Notes: a model not told the origin generated them from the sequence alone. Counted from the first letter of the stretch, positions 49,261-57,436 are shown. The stretch: DNA of 64,000 bases from Sulfitobacter sp. HGT1 (GCF_013282155.1 NZ_BLWI01000008.1:372001-436000); one strand, 5' to 3'. Translations and numbers: made by a program.

Positions 49261-50738
49261 GTTAGCCTCCCGTCCAGTGCCGCAACCGCGAGGCTGGCCT
49301 GTTCCACATCATCAAAGGGCAAGACATCATCGCCGATGGTCTGCCCGGTTTCATGGCCCTTGCCCGCAATCAGCAGCGCATCGCCGGGGCCGATGGCATC
49401 GACGCCGCGCAAGATCGCCTCGGCACGGTCGCCAACCTCGGTTGCGCCGGGGGCACCTGCCATGACCGCTGCACGGATCAGGGCCGGGTCTTCCGAGCGC
49501 GGGTTGTCGTCGGTCACAAATACCACATCGGCATGTGCCGCCGCCGCCTGCCCCATCAAGGGCCGCTTTGTCGTATCGCGGTCGCCGCCAGCGCCGATGA
49601 TCGCAACCAGACGTCCCATCACATGGGGGCGCATCGCCTGAAGCGCGGTCGCGATGGCATCGGGGGTATGGGCATAATCGACGAACACCGCCCCGCCATT
49701 GTCGCGGGTCGCGGCCAGTTGCATCCGGCCCCGCACGGTCGTCAGGTGGGGGATCGTGTCGAACACATCCGCAGAATTGGCCCCGCAGGCAATGACCAGC
49801 CCGCAGGCCAGCAAGACGTTATCGGCCTGAAACCCGCCAATCAGGTTGAGCCGTTTCTGATAGGTCTTGCCGCGCCAGTCAAAGCGCAGATCCTGCCCCG
49901 TGGCATCAAAGCGCTGGCCCGTCAGGTGCAGATCGCCGCCATCCCGGCCCACGCTGATCACCTCGCAACCGCGCGCACGGGCGATGGCAGTCATGTCGAT
50001 GCCTTTGGGGTCGTCGATATTGACCACGGCGGTGCCGTCTTCGGGCAGGACGCGCGCGAACAAACCCGCTTTGGCGTCGAAATACGCCTCGAAGGTCGCG
50101 TGGTAATCCAGATGATCCTGGGTGAAGTTGGTGAACCCGGCGGCCTTGAGCGTCACGCCATCAAGCCGGCGCTGGTCGAGCCCGTGAGAGGACGCCTCCA
50201 TCGCCGCGTGGGTAATGCCGTTAGCCGCAGCTTCGGCCAGCGCACGGTGCAGGGTGATCGGTTCGGGCGTGGTGTGGGCCAGCGGGGCGGTCCATGCGCC
50301 CTCGACCCCTGTGGTGCCAAGGTTGACGGCCGACAGGCCCATTTCAATCCAGATCTGGCGGACAAAGGTACTGACGGATGTTTTGCCATTGGTGCCGGTC
50401 ACGGCAACCATCGTGGCAGGCTGCGCGCCGAACCACAGCGCCGCAGAACGCGCCAGCGCCTCGCGGGGGGCATCGGTGACAACGACGGCAATGCCGGCAT
50501 CAGCCATCAGATCACCGGCGATTTCGGCACCTTTGGCATCGGTCAGAACCGCAACCGCGCCCATACGCACCGCATATTGAATGAATTCGGCCCCGTGAAC
50601 CTTGCTGCCGGGCATGGCGGCAAACAGAAAGCCGCTTTTTACCTGTCGGCTGTCAACGGCAATGCCGGTGATGTCGGGGTTGGCCTCCCCCTTTGCGGTC
50701 AGACCAAGTGAGGAAAGGGGGATGGTCTGTGTGCCCAT
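49257..50738 (-). CDS. murE: UDP-N-acetylmuramoyl-L-alanyl-D-glutamate--2,6-diaminopimelate ligase
   Basis: The 493-aa Mur ligase adds the third stem residue. P-loop VAVTGTNGKTSVSTFVRQIW is near residue 112. VTDDNPRSEDP near 408 carries DNPR, the signature for meso-diaminopimelate rather than lysine, so the wall is DAP-type. HTTPEPITLHRALAE near 150 binds the substrate. It starts 16 bases after ftsI ends. Confidence 0.97.
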   Translation of the reverse strand: MGTQTIPLSSLGLTAKGEANPDITGIAVDSRQVKSGFLFAAMPGSKVHGAEFIQYAVRMGAVAVLTDAKGAEIAGDLMADAGIAVVVTDAPREALARSAALWFGAQPATMVAVTGTNGKTSVSTFVRQIWIEMGLSAVNLGTTGVEGAWTAPLAHTTPEPITLHRALAEAAANGITHAAMEASSHGLDQRRLDGVTLKAAGFTNFTQDHLDYHATFEAYFDAKAGLFARVLPEDGTAVVNIDDPKGIDMTAIARARGCEVISVGRDGGDLHLTGQRFDATGQDLRFDWRGKTYQKRLNLIGGFQADNVLLACGLVIACGANSADVFDTIPHLTTVRGRMQLAATRDNGGAVFVDYAHTPDAIATALQAMRPHVMGRLVAIIGAGGDRDTTKRPLMGQAAAAHADVVFVTDDNPRSEDPALIRAAVMAGAPGATEVGDRAEAILRGVDAIGPGDALLIAGKGHETGQTIGDDVLPFDDVEQASLAVAALDGRLT

Positions 50739-50754
50739 GGGGGACGCTCTTTTA

Positions 50755-52542
50755 TCAGTTGCTGCTGGACAGCGTTATACCAGCGACACTGTCCGGTTCA
50801 ACAGTTGGTCTGAGCCCCAGCAAAGGTGCGATCCGGCGGATCATCTCGGCGGCGACGGGCACAGCCGTCCAACCCGCTGTGCGGCGCGGTTTTTCACCCG
50901 ATGTTTCAACAGGTTCGTCCAAGGTCAGGATCAGCACATATTTCGGATCAGTGATCGGGAATATGCTGGCAAATGTGTTGATCACCTTGTCTTCAAGATA
51001 TCCGCCACGGGGGCCGGGTTTGTCGGCAGTGCCGGTTTTGCCGCCCACATGATAGCCGGGAACCTCGCCAAAACTGGCGGTCCCTTCGGTGACGACCTTG
51101 CGCAGCATCATCCGCGCATCGGCGGCGGCGCGCTCGGACATCAGGCGTTCGCCCATTTTAGGCCCGTTCTGTTTCACCAAGGTCGGCAAAACCTTCAGAC
51201 CGCCATTCGCAATCGCAGCATATCCGGCCGCAAGATGCATCGGGCTGGAGGACAAACCATGCCCGTAGGAAATCGTGACCGAGCTGAGCTCTTCCCAGCG
51301 TTTGGGCAGCAAGGGCTGGCCCCCCGACGCTTCAACGATCTCGAAGGGGGTGGGTTCAAAAAAGCCGAGGCTTTTCAGGAATGCCTGTTGCCGCTCTGAC
51401 CCGATTTGCAAGGCAAGACGACCCGATCCGCGGTTCGAACTATGCACGATAATGCCCGTAACCGATTGTTTTCCGTAGTTCTTGCCGTTGAACTCTCCGA
51501 TTTTGAACCCGCCGACCTTCATCGGCCCGGAGGTGTCAATCACAGTGTCCGCATTCACCAACCCCAGATCAATCGCCTGCGCTGCCGCGAAAATCTTGAA
51601 GACGGAGCCCAATTCGTACACGCCTTGAACCGACCGGTTGAACAGCGGGCTGTCTGACGCGTCGCCCTTTACGGCGACGTGCGGGCGGTCGTTGGGGTCA
51701 AATGACGGCAGCGACACCGCGCTGATCACCTCGCCTGTGTGAATATCCATCAAGACCGATGTCGCGCCCTTGGCGTTCATCAGCTTCATGCCGCCGTATA
51801 AAATCCGCTCGGAGGCGGCCTGCACCGTCATATCAAGTGACAGTTCCAGCGGCTTGTTCCCGTTGGCGGGGTCACGCAGGTAGGTATCAAAGTATTTTTC
51901 CACGCCGGCAACGCCGATCACCTCGGCACCGTGCACGCCCTCTTTGCCAAAGCTGGCACCGCCCATGATATGCGCGGCCAGCGTGCCATTGGGGTACAGG
52001 CGCATGTCGCGCGGGGCAAACAGCAGGCCGGGTTCACCGATTTCGTGAACCGCTTGCATCTGTTCGGGGCTGATTTTCTTGCGAATCCACAGGAACTTGC
52101 GCTTGCCGGTAAAGTCGCGGATCAGCCGTTCCTCGTCCAGATCGGGGAACACCTTCATCAGCTTTTTGGCGGCGCGTTCGGGGTCGATCATGTGATGCGG
52201 CTGTGCATAGAGCGCATGGGTCTCGAAATTCGTTGCCAGCAGGTTACCGTTGCGGTCAACGATGTCGGCACGGGTGGCCGAAATCACCGATCCGGGGGCT
52301 GCGGCGCGGGGTTCTGTCGGGTCCGTGGTGGCCATGACGCCCATGCGCGCACCCACAACGGCAAAGGCGCAGAAAAAGAACACACCCAGGACCAGCAAAC
52401 GCCCTTCGGCACGCTGGCGCGAGGAATCGCGCATCTGTTCGTGCCGGATACGGGTGTTTTCACGTTCAATCGCGTCGGGGTTTTCGCCTTTTTGGCGTGC
52501 CTCAAGGATACGGGCCAGTGGACGCAGCGGGGTGCGGATCAT
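50755..52542 (-). CDS. ftsI: Division-specific transpeptidase FtsI (PBP3)
   Basis: A 595-aa class B penicillin-binding protein that crosslinks septal peptidoglycan. A membrane anchor lies near residues 45-70 (LLVLGVFFFCAFAVVGARMG), followed by the pedestal domain. The transpeptidase motifs are SVFK (in YELGSVFKIFAAAQ, near residue 310), SSN (near 365) and KTG (GGKTGTADKPG, near 500). Overlaps ftsL by 4 bases. Confidence 0.97.
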   Translation of the reverse strand: MIRTPLRPLARILEARQKGENPDAIERENTRIRHEQMRDSSRQRAEGRLLVLGVFFFCAFAVVGARMGVMATTDPTEPRAAAPGSVISATRADIVDRNGNLLATNFETHALYAQPHHMIDPERAAKKLMKVFPDLDEERLIRDFTGKRKFLWIRKKISPEQMQAVHEIGEPGLLFAPRDMRLYPNGTLAAHIMGGASFGKEGVHGAEVIGVAGVEKYFDTYLRDPANGNKPLELSLDMTVQAASERILYGGMKLMNAKGATSVLMDIHTGEVISAVSLPSFDPNDRPHVAVKGDASDSPLFNRSVQGVYELGSVFKIFAAAQAIDLGLVNADTVIDTSGPMKVGGFKIGEFNGKNYGKQSVTGIIVHSSNRGSGRLALQIGSERQQAFLKSLGFFEPTPFEIVEASGGQPLLPKRWEELSSVTISYGHGLSSSPMHLAAGYAAIANGGLKVLPTLVKQNGPKMGERLMSERAAADARMMLRKVVTEGTASFGEVPGYHVGGKTGTADKPGPRGGYLEDKVINTFASIFPITDPKYVLILTLDEPVETSGEKPRRTAGWTAVPVAAEMIRRIAPLLGLRPTVEPDSVAGITLSSSN

Positions 52543-52892
52543 TCTGATGCCTCCATCGTGGACACGTCGACGCCTTGGGTGATCTCGAACAGCGGGAATT
52601 CAGGCAGTGGCGGATAGCCGACCTGATCAATCGCGCCGAACTGGTCGGGGTGCAGCGGCAAAAGGCCAAGGCGGTCAAAGTTCATTTCCGCCAGATCACG
52701 CAGCCGGTCGGGGCGGTTCAGATAGGCCCATTCGGCGCGCAAAACGGCCAGACGGCTGTGCGCTTCGCGGATTTCGTGACGCAGACCGTCGGTATCGCTC
52801 AACGCCTTTTGCGTGGCATAGTTTTCGCGGTAGGCCCAAAATGCCAACCCGATGACAGACAATGTTGTGAGGACGTAAAGCACGGCTCTCAT
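52539..52892 (-). CDS. ftsL: Cell division protein FtsL
   Basis: A 117-aa bitopic divisome protein: membrane helix at the very N-terminus ([19 protein letters not shown]), a coiled-coil segment ([26 protein letters not shown]) and a conserved [20 protein letters not shown] region. Identification relies on context and this layout as much as sequence. Overlaps rsmH and ftsI by 4 bases each. Confidence 0.92.
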   Translation of the reverse strand: MRAVLYVLTTLSVIGLAFWAYRENYATQKALSDTDGLRHEIREAHSRLAVLRAEWAYLNRPDRLRDLAEMNFDRLGLLPLHPDQFGAIDQVGYPPLPEFPLFEITQGVDVSTMEASE

Positions 52893-53881
52893 GGCAGAAT
52901 TCCTTTGACGACGGGCATCCCGAGCGATTTTGCATCAACGGGTCCGGCAGGCGCATCGGTACGAATGGCAACCCGCAGCTTGGCAGAACGGCTGCGCGGG
53001 TTTTCCTCAAGCTCTTGCGCATCCGGCCCGATGGCCTTGCGCTTTTTGACGATGAATTGCGGTGCTTCGGTTTCCATTTCAGGCGCAAAGCGGTTGGCAT
53101 TGCCACCGGTCCCTGCCCGCGCCGTCAAAAAGCGTTTGACCATGCGGTCTTCGACCGAATGAAAGGTGACGACGGCCAGTTGCCCGCCTGGTTTCAGCGC
53201 CCGTTCAGCGGCCATAAGCCCTTCGAACAATTCACCATATTCGTTGTTCACCGCGATGCGCAGCGCCTGAAAACTGCGGGTCGCGGGGTGCGACTGACCG
53301 GGTTTGGAGCGGGGCAAACAACCCTCGACCAACCCTGCCAGTTGCAAGGTTGTGGTAATCGGCGCTTCTTCGCGGGCCCGCACAATCGCCTTGGCAATGC
53401 GGCGGCTGGCGCGTTCTTCGCCGTATTGGAACAGGATATTGGCGATGGTTTCTTCTTCGGCCTCGTTGACGATGTCAGCGGCTGAGGGGCCTTGCTGGCT
53501 CATCCGCATGTCCAAAGGCCCGTCGCGCATAAAGGAAAAACCGCGTTCGGCCAGGTCAAGCTGCATCGACGATACGCCCAGATCCAGCACAACACCGTCA
53601 AGGTCCTGCGCGTATTCGTCCATCTTGGAGAAAACGCCCTGCTGCATGATAATCCGGTCGCCATAGTCAGCGGCCCAGCTTTTCGCCATCTCAAAGGCCA
53701 GCGGGTCACGGTCAACGGCGATGACCTGATCGGCACCGGCATCCAGCAAGCCGCGCGTATAGCCGCCCGCGCCGAATGTGCCGTCCAGCCAGCGGCCCGT
53801 GACAGGGGCAACCGCAGCCAGCAAGGGGCGCAACAGAACCGGTGTGTGGGGGGCTGAAGGGGTGTCAGAGGCAGCGGTCAT
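52889..53881 (-). CDS. rsmH: 16S rRNA (cytosine-1402-N4)-methyltransferase
   Basis: The 330-aa methyltransferase (MraW) modifies C1402 in the 16S rRNA P-site. [15 protein letters not shown] begins the conserved part; [16 protein letters not shown] near residue 31 binds [23 protein letters not shown] near 98 and [13 protein letters not shown] near 245 are family motifs. It begins 5 bases after mraZ. Confidence 0.97.
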   Translation of the reverse strand: MTAASDTPSAPHTPVLLRPLLAAVAPVTGRWLDGTFGAGGYTRGLLDAGADQVIAVDRDPLAFEMAKSWAADYGDRIIMQQGVFSKMDEYAQDLDGVVLDLGVSSMQLDLAERGFSFMRDGPLDMRMSQQGPSAADIVNEAEEETIANILFQYGEERASRRIAKAIVRAREEAPITTTLQLAGLVEGCLPRSKPGQSHPATRSFQALRIAVNNEYGELFEGLMAAERALKPGGQLAVVTFHSVEDRMVKRFLTARAGTGGNANRFAPEMETEAPQFIVKKRKAIGPDAQELEENPRSRSAKLRVAIRTDAPAGPVDAKSLGMPVVKGILP

Positions 53882-53886
53882 ATCGC

Positions 53887-54390
53887 TTAAGCCCCCGGCT
53901 TGCCGTCCAGGAAGGCCATCGGATCGAAGTCTTCTGGCAATTCATCCAGCCATTCCTCTTCGCGGGCTTTTTCCTCGGTCTCATAGGTTTCGGGCTTCCA
54001 GATCTGGAACGTGTCACCGGCAGCGATAAAGAACGCCTCGCCTTCCAGGTCGATCTTGTTGCGCAGCTTGGCAGGCAGCACCAGGCGGCCCGTTTCATCA
54101 ACGGATGTGGGAAAGGACTGACCGTGGAACAGCCGTTGCAGCATCTTGCGTTCCATTGATCCGCGCGGCAGCGCGTCGATTTTATCGTCGACCTCGTCAA
54201 TCGCCTGCATGGTATAGCATTCAAGATAGCTGCGGCGGCTGTCGCCATAGACGATGACCAGTTCGGGCGTGCCGCCGTTTTGCCAATTCGGATCACCGGC
54301 TTCCAACACACGACGAAAAGAGGCTGGGATAGACACCCGCCCCTTCGTATCGACCTTGTGCTGGCTTTCGCCTCTGAACCTGCGGCTCAC
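53887..54390 (-). CDS. mraZ: Transcriptional regulator MraZ
   Basis: A 167-aa AbrB/SpoVT-fold protein that binds boxes upstream of its own gene and regulates dcw. Two repeats each carry the motif: [20 protein letters not shown] near residue 10 and [20 protein letters not shown] near 95. The start is GTG at 54390 (GTG-AGC-CGC), the only one that gives the family N-terminus. It heads the operon; three matching boxes lie at 54680-54704. Confidence 0.96.
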   Translation of the reverse strand: MSRRFRGESQHKVDTKGRVSIPASFRRVLEAGDPNWQNGGTPELVIVYGDSRRSYLECYTMQAIDEVDDKIDALPRGSMERKMLQRLFHGQSFPTSVDETGRLVLPAKLRNKIDLEGEAFFIAAGDTFQIWKPETYETEEKAREEEWLDELPEDFDPMAFLDGKPGA

Positions 54391-54460
54391 GTTTTAGTCC
54401 CTGCCTATGACGCGTTTCGCGCCTGAAATTCATGTCCCCGGTGATGCCCGACGTTTGATG

Positions 54461-54502
54461 TAAAAACGGCGGGTTGATCTGCTGCCACTGATCAACCCGC
54501 CG
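54461..54502 (-). terminator. Strong intrinsic terminator inside the mraZ leader
   Basis: On the reverse strand CGGCGGGTTGATC pairs perfectly (13 bp) with GATCAACCCGCCG around a 10-base loop and is followed by TTTTTAC. It lies 71 bases before the mraZ start and so sits within the leader of the dcw operon. Most transcripts should stop here, with read-through feeding mraZ and the rest. Confidence 0.9.
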
Positions 54503-54666
54503 CGTATCCCGCCGTTGCGGGGAAGTCCGACTGCGCGCGCCACCTGGGGGGATGTCTGCTCGCTCGCGCGCCGGATCTCTTGGTCTGATGAAAGCGAGGT
54601 GCCTGTATGAACCTGCTAGAGTTTTATTTGGTCGATGGGGTCGTTTGGTGCCCCGTGTCTCGTTCT
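54461..54666 (-). ncRNA. UpsM-like sRNA from the dcw 5' leader (approximate bounds)
   Basis: The 3' end is set by the terminator at 54461-54502. The 5' end is only estimated: a length near that of R. sphaeroides UpsM (about 206 nt, formed by partial termination upstream of mraZ) would put it near 54666, just downstream of the MraZ boxes. Positional and structural match, not primary-sequence match, is the basis. An internal hairpin-rich stretch with GGCGCGCGAGCGAGC precedes the terminator. Confidence 0.6.
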
Positions 54667-54679
54667 CATCCGATGCACT

Positions 54680-54704
54680 AGGGATGCCATGGGAAATCAT
54701 GGGC
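54680..54704. promoter_or_regulatory. MraZ operator, three boxes at 10-bp spacing
   Basis: Reading the top strand, aGGGA (54680-54684), tGGGA (54690-54694) and tGGGC (54700-54704) are separated by exactly 5 bases each. This is the TGGGN-N5 repeat known for MraZ, although here the G-rich strand is opposite to the mraZ coding strand. It lies about 290 bases before mraZ because of the long leader, and should overlap the dcw promoter. Confidence 0.75.
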
Positions 54705-54894
54705 GTCTACATTTTTTTTCGGGAAAAGGCACCGGATTTGGTTTTGCACAGGGGACATAAACAACATGTAGATTGGGAAATCACAGAAATATTACCGCAT
54801 CATGTTTATATTCATCGCCAGCACACCAGATGTAGTGCGAACGATCCTGACCCTGAATTTCCCACGGTTTCCCGGAAAAAATTCATCCTCAAAC

Positions 54895-54903
54895 TTATCC
54901 ACA
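54895..54903 (+). promoter_or_regulatory. Perfect DnaA box
   Basis: TTATCCACA, identical to the consensus DnaA box, in the AT-richer 54705-55176 gap between the dcw promoter and the divergent cytochrome gene. Only this one perfect copy is seen, so it is more likely a transcriptional or titration site than an origin. The rest of this gap has no gene. Confidence 0.4.
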
Positions 54904-55176
54904 AGCCATGTTCCCGCCTTGTTCCATAAATCAACGGGGTTAGACAACCGAAATCAAGAGCCGGAACCCGGATTTAAAGCTGAATCGGCACATTTCAGCC
55001 GAATCACCTCCGCGACGGGCAATCCGGACCCGCCAAAAATCCCATGAATTCCCGCGCGGGGCATCGACCTGGGATGCTGTGGGCCGAAATTCCCAGATCG
55101 GGCGCGATATTTTTATCTGCATTGACCCCTGTCGGGTCAAAACGCATTCTGCGCACAGACTATGAAAAGGCACCGC

Positions 55177-55575
55177 ATGAAACCTACCGTCCTCCTGATC
55201 GCCGCTATACCTGTCGCGATTGCAGCATGTACCCAACCCGCCCCGCAAAACCGCGGCGCAGATCTATACGCGGCGCATTGCATCAGCTGCCACGGCAAAT
55301 CCGCTCAAGGGGACGGGCCGTTGGCCGCGCAATACGGAATGCGGCCGGCAAACCTGACGTTGCTTAGCCAGAACAACGGGGGCGTTTTCCCGTCTGAGGG
55401 CGTGATGGCGCAGATCAACGGCTATCCCGGGCGTCACGACTTTGGCGGCATGCCTGAGTTCGAACATGTACTGTCGGGCACGACCGTCCGGTACCAGACA
55501 GCGTCGGGTGAGGTGATCGAAACCCAGCAGGCGCTCATCGACATCGCCACCTATCTTGAGACCCTTCAGCAGTAG
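55177..55575 (+). CDS. Mono-haem cytochrome c lipoprotein
   Basis: A 132-aa protein. The signal peptide ends with a lipobox-like VAIAAC near residue 16, so it is likely lipidated. The haem site is CISCH (near residue 35) followed by GKSAQGDGPLA; the distal Met is probably in GGMPEF near residue 90. ATG 55177 is chosen over 55162 because AAGG lies 6 bases before it. It is divergent from the dcw operon and convergent with mrp (12-base gap). The redox partner is unknown. Confidence 0.9.
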   Translation: MKPTVLLIAAIPVAIAACTQPAPQNRGADLYAAHCISCHGKSAQGDGPLAAQYGMRPANLTLLSQNNGGVFPSEGVMAQINGYPGRHDFGGMPEFEHVLSGTTVRYQTASGEVIETQQALIDIATYLETLQQ

Positions 55576-55587
55576 AAAGGCGGGGGC

Positions 55588-56658
55588 TTACGCCATCCCG
55601 CCCTTTATCAACCCTTCGGCAATGCGGGCATAGGCCTGCGCCATGGGACCATCGCCCGCTGCAATCGGCGTGCCACCGTCGCCGGCAAGGCGGGTATCCA
55701 GATCAATGGGCAGACTGCCCAGCAAGGGCACGCCGATCTTGTCCGCCTCGGCCGCGACACCGCCATGGCCGAATATCTGATGTTCGGACCCGCAATCGGG
55801 GCAGACAAACATCGACATGTTTTCGATCAGGCCGATAACCGGGGTTTTCAGGGTGTTGAACATGTCGATGGCCTTGCGCGCATCAATCAGCGCCACGTCT
55901 TGCGGGGTGGACACGACAATGGCCCCCGACAATTCGGACTTGGTACATAGTGTCAGCTGAACATCGCCTGTTCCGGGCGGCAGATCGACCAGCAGCACGT
56001 CAAGCTCGCCCCATTCAACCTGCCCCAACATCTGCTGCAGCGCCCCCATCAGCATCGGGCCACGCCAAACCACGGCTTTGCCTTCTTCCATCATGAAGCC
56101 GATCGACATCAGGGTTACGCCATGGGCGTGCAGGGGAATGATCGTTTTGCCATCGGGCGATGCGGGGCGTTTGTTGACCCCCATCATGCGCGGCTGGCTG
56201 GGGCCGTAAATATCAGCATCCAGCAGGCCAACCTTGCGCCCTGCCCGCGCCAGCGCCACCGCAAGGTTCGAACTGACGGTCGATTTGCCAACGCCACCCT
56301 TGCCCGACCCGATGGCCAGAATCCGCTGCACGCCTTTGGGCTTGGTGGGGCCGTCCTGCGGCTTGGGATGGCCGCCGATCTTGAGGCTGGGTGCCGGAGC
56401 CTTGGGCGCGGGGCCATGGGCGGTCAGGGCCACGGTGACGGAGCTCACACCCTCCATCGCCTTTACCACCTGTTCGGCCGCATCACGCAAAGGGGCCATT
56501 TGCGCGGCCACCTGCGCATTCGGGGCCTCGATCACGAAACGCACGACATCCCCGTCGATCGTCAAAGCACGAATCAAATCATGGGCAAGGATGGATTTCC
56601 CATCCGGCATTGTGACGCGTTCCAGTTCAGCTTCGACTTGAGCTTTTGTAACGGGCAT
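55588..56658 (-). CDS. mrp: Iron-sulfur cluster carrier ATPase Mrp/ApbC
   Basis: A 356-aa ParA-like ATPase. The N-terminal about 80 residues form a DUF59/MIP18-type domain. The deviant Walker A IGSGKGGVGKSTVSSNLA is near residue 115; DVLLVDLPPGTGDVQLTL near 215 is Walker B; FVCPDCGSEHQIFG near 270 contains the CxxC that binds a bridging Fe-S cluster. ATG 56658 has AAGGAAAACGAT upstream; the frame to 56736 adds unconserved residues. Probably monocistronic. Confidence 0.95.
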   Translation of the reverse strand: MPVTKAQVEAELERVTMPDGKSILAHDLIRALTIDGDVVRFVIEAPNAQVAAQMAPLRDAAEQVVKAMEGVSSVTVALTAHGPAPKAPAPSLKIGGHPKPQDGPTKPKGVQRILAIGSGKGGVGKSTVSSNLAVALARAGRKVGLLDADIYGPSQPRMMGVNKRPASPDGKTIIPLHAHGVTLMSIGFMMEEGKAVVWRGPMLMGALQQMLGQVEWGELDVLLVDLPPGTGDVQLTLCTKSELSGAIVVSTPQDVALIDARKAIDMFNTLKTPVIGLIENMSMFVCPDCGSEHQIFGHGGVAAEADKIGVPLLGSLPIDLDTRLAGDGGTPIAAGDGPMAQAYARIAEGLIKGGMA

Positions 56659-56792
56659 ATCGTTTTCCTTCTTATCCAGGGTTTTGACATGGCAGTTTTT
56701 GACCAAACCGCAAGAGCCTGTCGCCACACTGCCCACGCAAGCAGCAAAGCCCGAAATATCTGCCTAGAAAATAATCAAACCCCCTATGTTTC

Positions 56793-56838
56793 TGCTGCAT
56801 AGCTGCATTGCAGAATTTATATTTGTGCAACTGCAGCA
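56793..56838 (+). repeat. 46-bp duplicated element, copy 1
   Basis: Begins TGCTGCATAG and ends GCAGCA. Against the copy at 57016-57061 it is identical over positions 1-11, 13-18, 31-37 (TTGTGCA) and 41-46. It lies 42 bases before the upstream CCUCC hairpin pair. The ends are inverted (TGCTGCA...TGCAGCA). Likely a promoter/operator; a possible -10-like TATATT lies inside this copy only. Confidence 0.7.
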
Positions 56839-56879
56839 AATAGGTCAGAAAGGTTTCAGGACAGCACAAGCTGCTGACC

Positions 56880-56925
56880 AACAGAAAGACCAGACGCATC
56901 CATCCTCCTCCCGGATGTTTCTGTT
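56880..56925 (+). ncRNA. Upstream cuckoo-type hairpin 1 (CCUCCUCCC loop)
   Basis: AACAGAAA (56880-56887) pairs with TTTCTGTT (56918-56925), and CATCC with GGATG, leaving a loop with CCTCCTCCC. The left strand has a 9-base bulge. TTTT follows partly. Loop carries the anti-Shine-Dalgarno sequence typical of CcsR/cuckoo sRNAs. A further GGTCAG/CTGACC pairing (56843-56848 with 56874-56879) precedes it. Confidence 0.7.
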
Positions 56926-56928
56926 TTA

Positions 56929-56972
56929 GGCGACGGCACCCTCCTCCTCCCTGGTGTCGTCGCCATTTTTTT
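56929..56972 (+). ncRNA. Upstream cuckoo-type hairpin 2 with terminator tail
   Basis: GGCGACGGCACC (56929-56940) pairs with GGTGTCGTCGCC (56953-56964), all 12 positions with one G-U, around a 12-base loop CTCCTCCTCCCT. ATTTTTTTG follows, so it is also an intrinsic terminator. It ends the short unit that starts behind element copy 1, with no ORF in between. Confidence 0.75.
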
Positions 56973-57015
56973 GTCAAAATTTTTCAGGACCTTACGTCAA
57001 CTTTGCTTATGCATT

Positions 57016-57061
57016 TGCTGCATAGCAGCATTGACGACATGTGCATTGTGCAGACGCAGCA
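57016..57061 (+). repeat. 46-bp duplicated element, copy 2
   Basis: Same ends and spacing as the copy at 56793. Here the left end forms the palindrome TGCTG-CATAG-CAGCA. It lies 70 bases before the DUF1127 start, where a promoter/operator is expected. No convincing sigma-70 -35/-10 pair could be placed. Confidence 0.7.
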
Positions 57062-57130
57062 TCTTCCTACATATGGATCACAAGGAAACGCAGACGACGC
57101 AAACGCAGACGAAACAAACGAGGTGCTGAA

Positions 57131-57343
57131 ATGGCATATGTAAACGCAACAACCGCTCCTTCCATCGCAGACCGCTTTAACGCTGTTCTGTCCATGATCG
57201 CGACGCGCCGCAAACAAGCCCGCGTATACCGCGCCACATTCGACGAGCTGAGCTCGCTCTCGAACCGTGAATTGGCAGACCTCGGCATGAGCCGTTCACA
57301 AATCCGCAGCATCGCTCTGGAAACAGGCCGCAACGCTGCCTAA
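57131..57343 (+). CDS. DUF1127 protein (CcaF1-like)
   Basis: A 70-aa basic protein; the C-terminal half has the DUF1127 block (TFDELSSLSNRELADLGMSR followed by SQIRSIA), with arginines before it (ATRRKQARVYRATF). ATG 57131 follows GAGGTGCTGAA; upstream frame residues are not part of it. In R. sphaeroides the equivalent CcaF1 binds RNA, is stress-induced and lies upstream of the CcsR sRNAs with which it is cotranscribed; here too hairpins with CCUCC loops begin 15 bases after the stop. Function here is inferred from that parallel. Confidence 0.92.
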   Translation: MAYVNATTAPSIADRFNAVLSMIATRRKQARVYRATFDELSSLSNRELADLGMSRSQIRSIALETGRNAA

Positions 57344-57357
57344 ATGAATTGAGATCG

Positions 57358-57385
57358 GACACACACATCCTCCCTGTTGTGTGTC
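57358..57385 (+). ncRNA. Cuckoo/CcsR-type hairpin 1
   Basis: GACACACA and TGTGTGTC (8 bp, perfect) enclose CATCCTCCCTGT, with CCUCCC in the loop. First of four tandem hairpins behind DUF1127. Confidence 0.8.
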
Positions 57386-57390
57386 TGTAG

Positions 57391-57431
57391 AAGGCCTACG
57401 GTTTCCTCCTCCTCCCTGAAACCACGGCCTT
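57391..57431 (+). ncRNA. Cuckoo/CcsR-type hairpin 2
   Basis: AAGGCC and GGTTTC on the left pair with GAAACC and GGCCTT on the right, with a small internal bulge; loop CTCCTCCTCCCT carries CCUCCUCCC. Confidence 0.8.
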
Positions 57432-57436
57432 CATAA

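Noticed and set aside
54511-54560. RNase P RNA-like string GGGGAAGTCCGACTG on the plus strand
   Set aside because: Only a short resemblance to the P RNA core; the remaining conserved blocks are absent and the mraZ leader on the other strand explains the stretch.
54705-55176. Possible replication origin at the AT-rich gap with a DnaA box
   Set aside because: Only one perfect DnaA box, no dnaA, parAB, hemE or similar origin neighbours, and the gap is explained by two divergent promoters.
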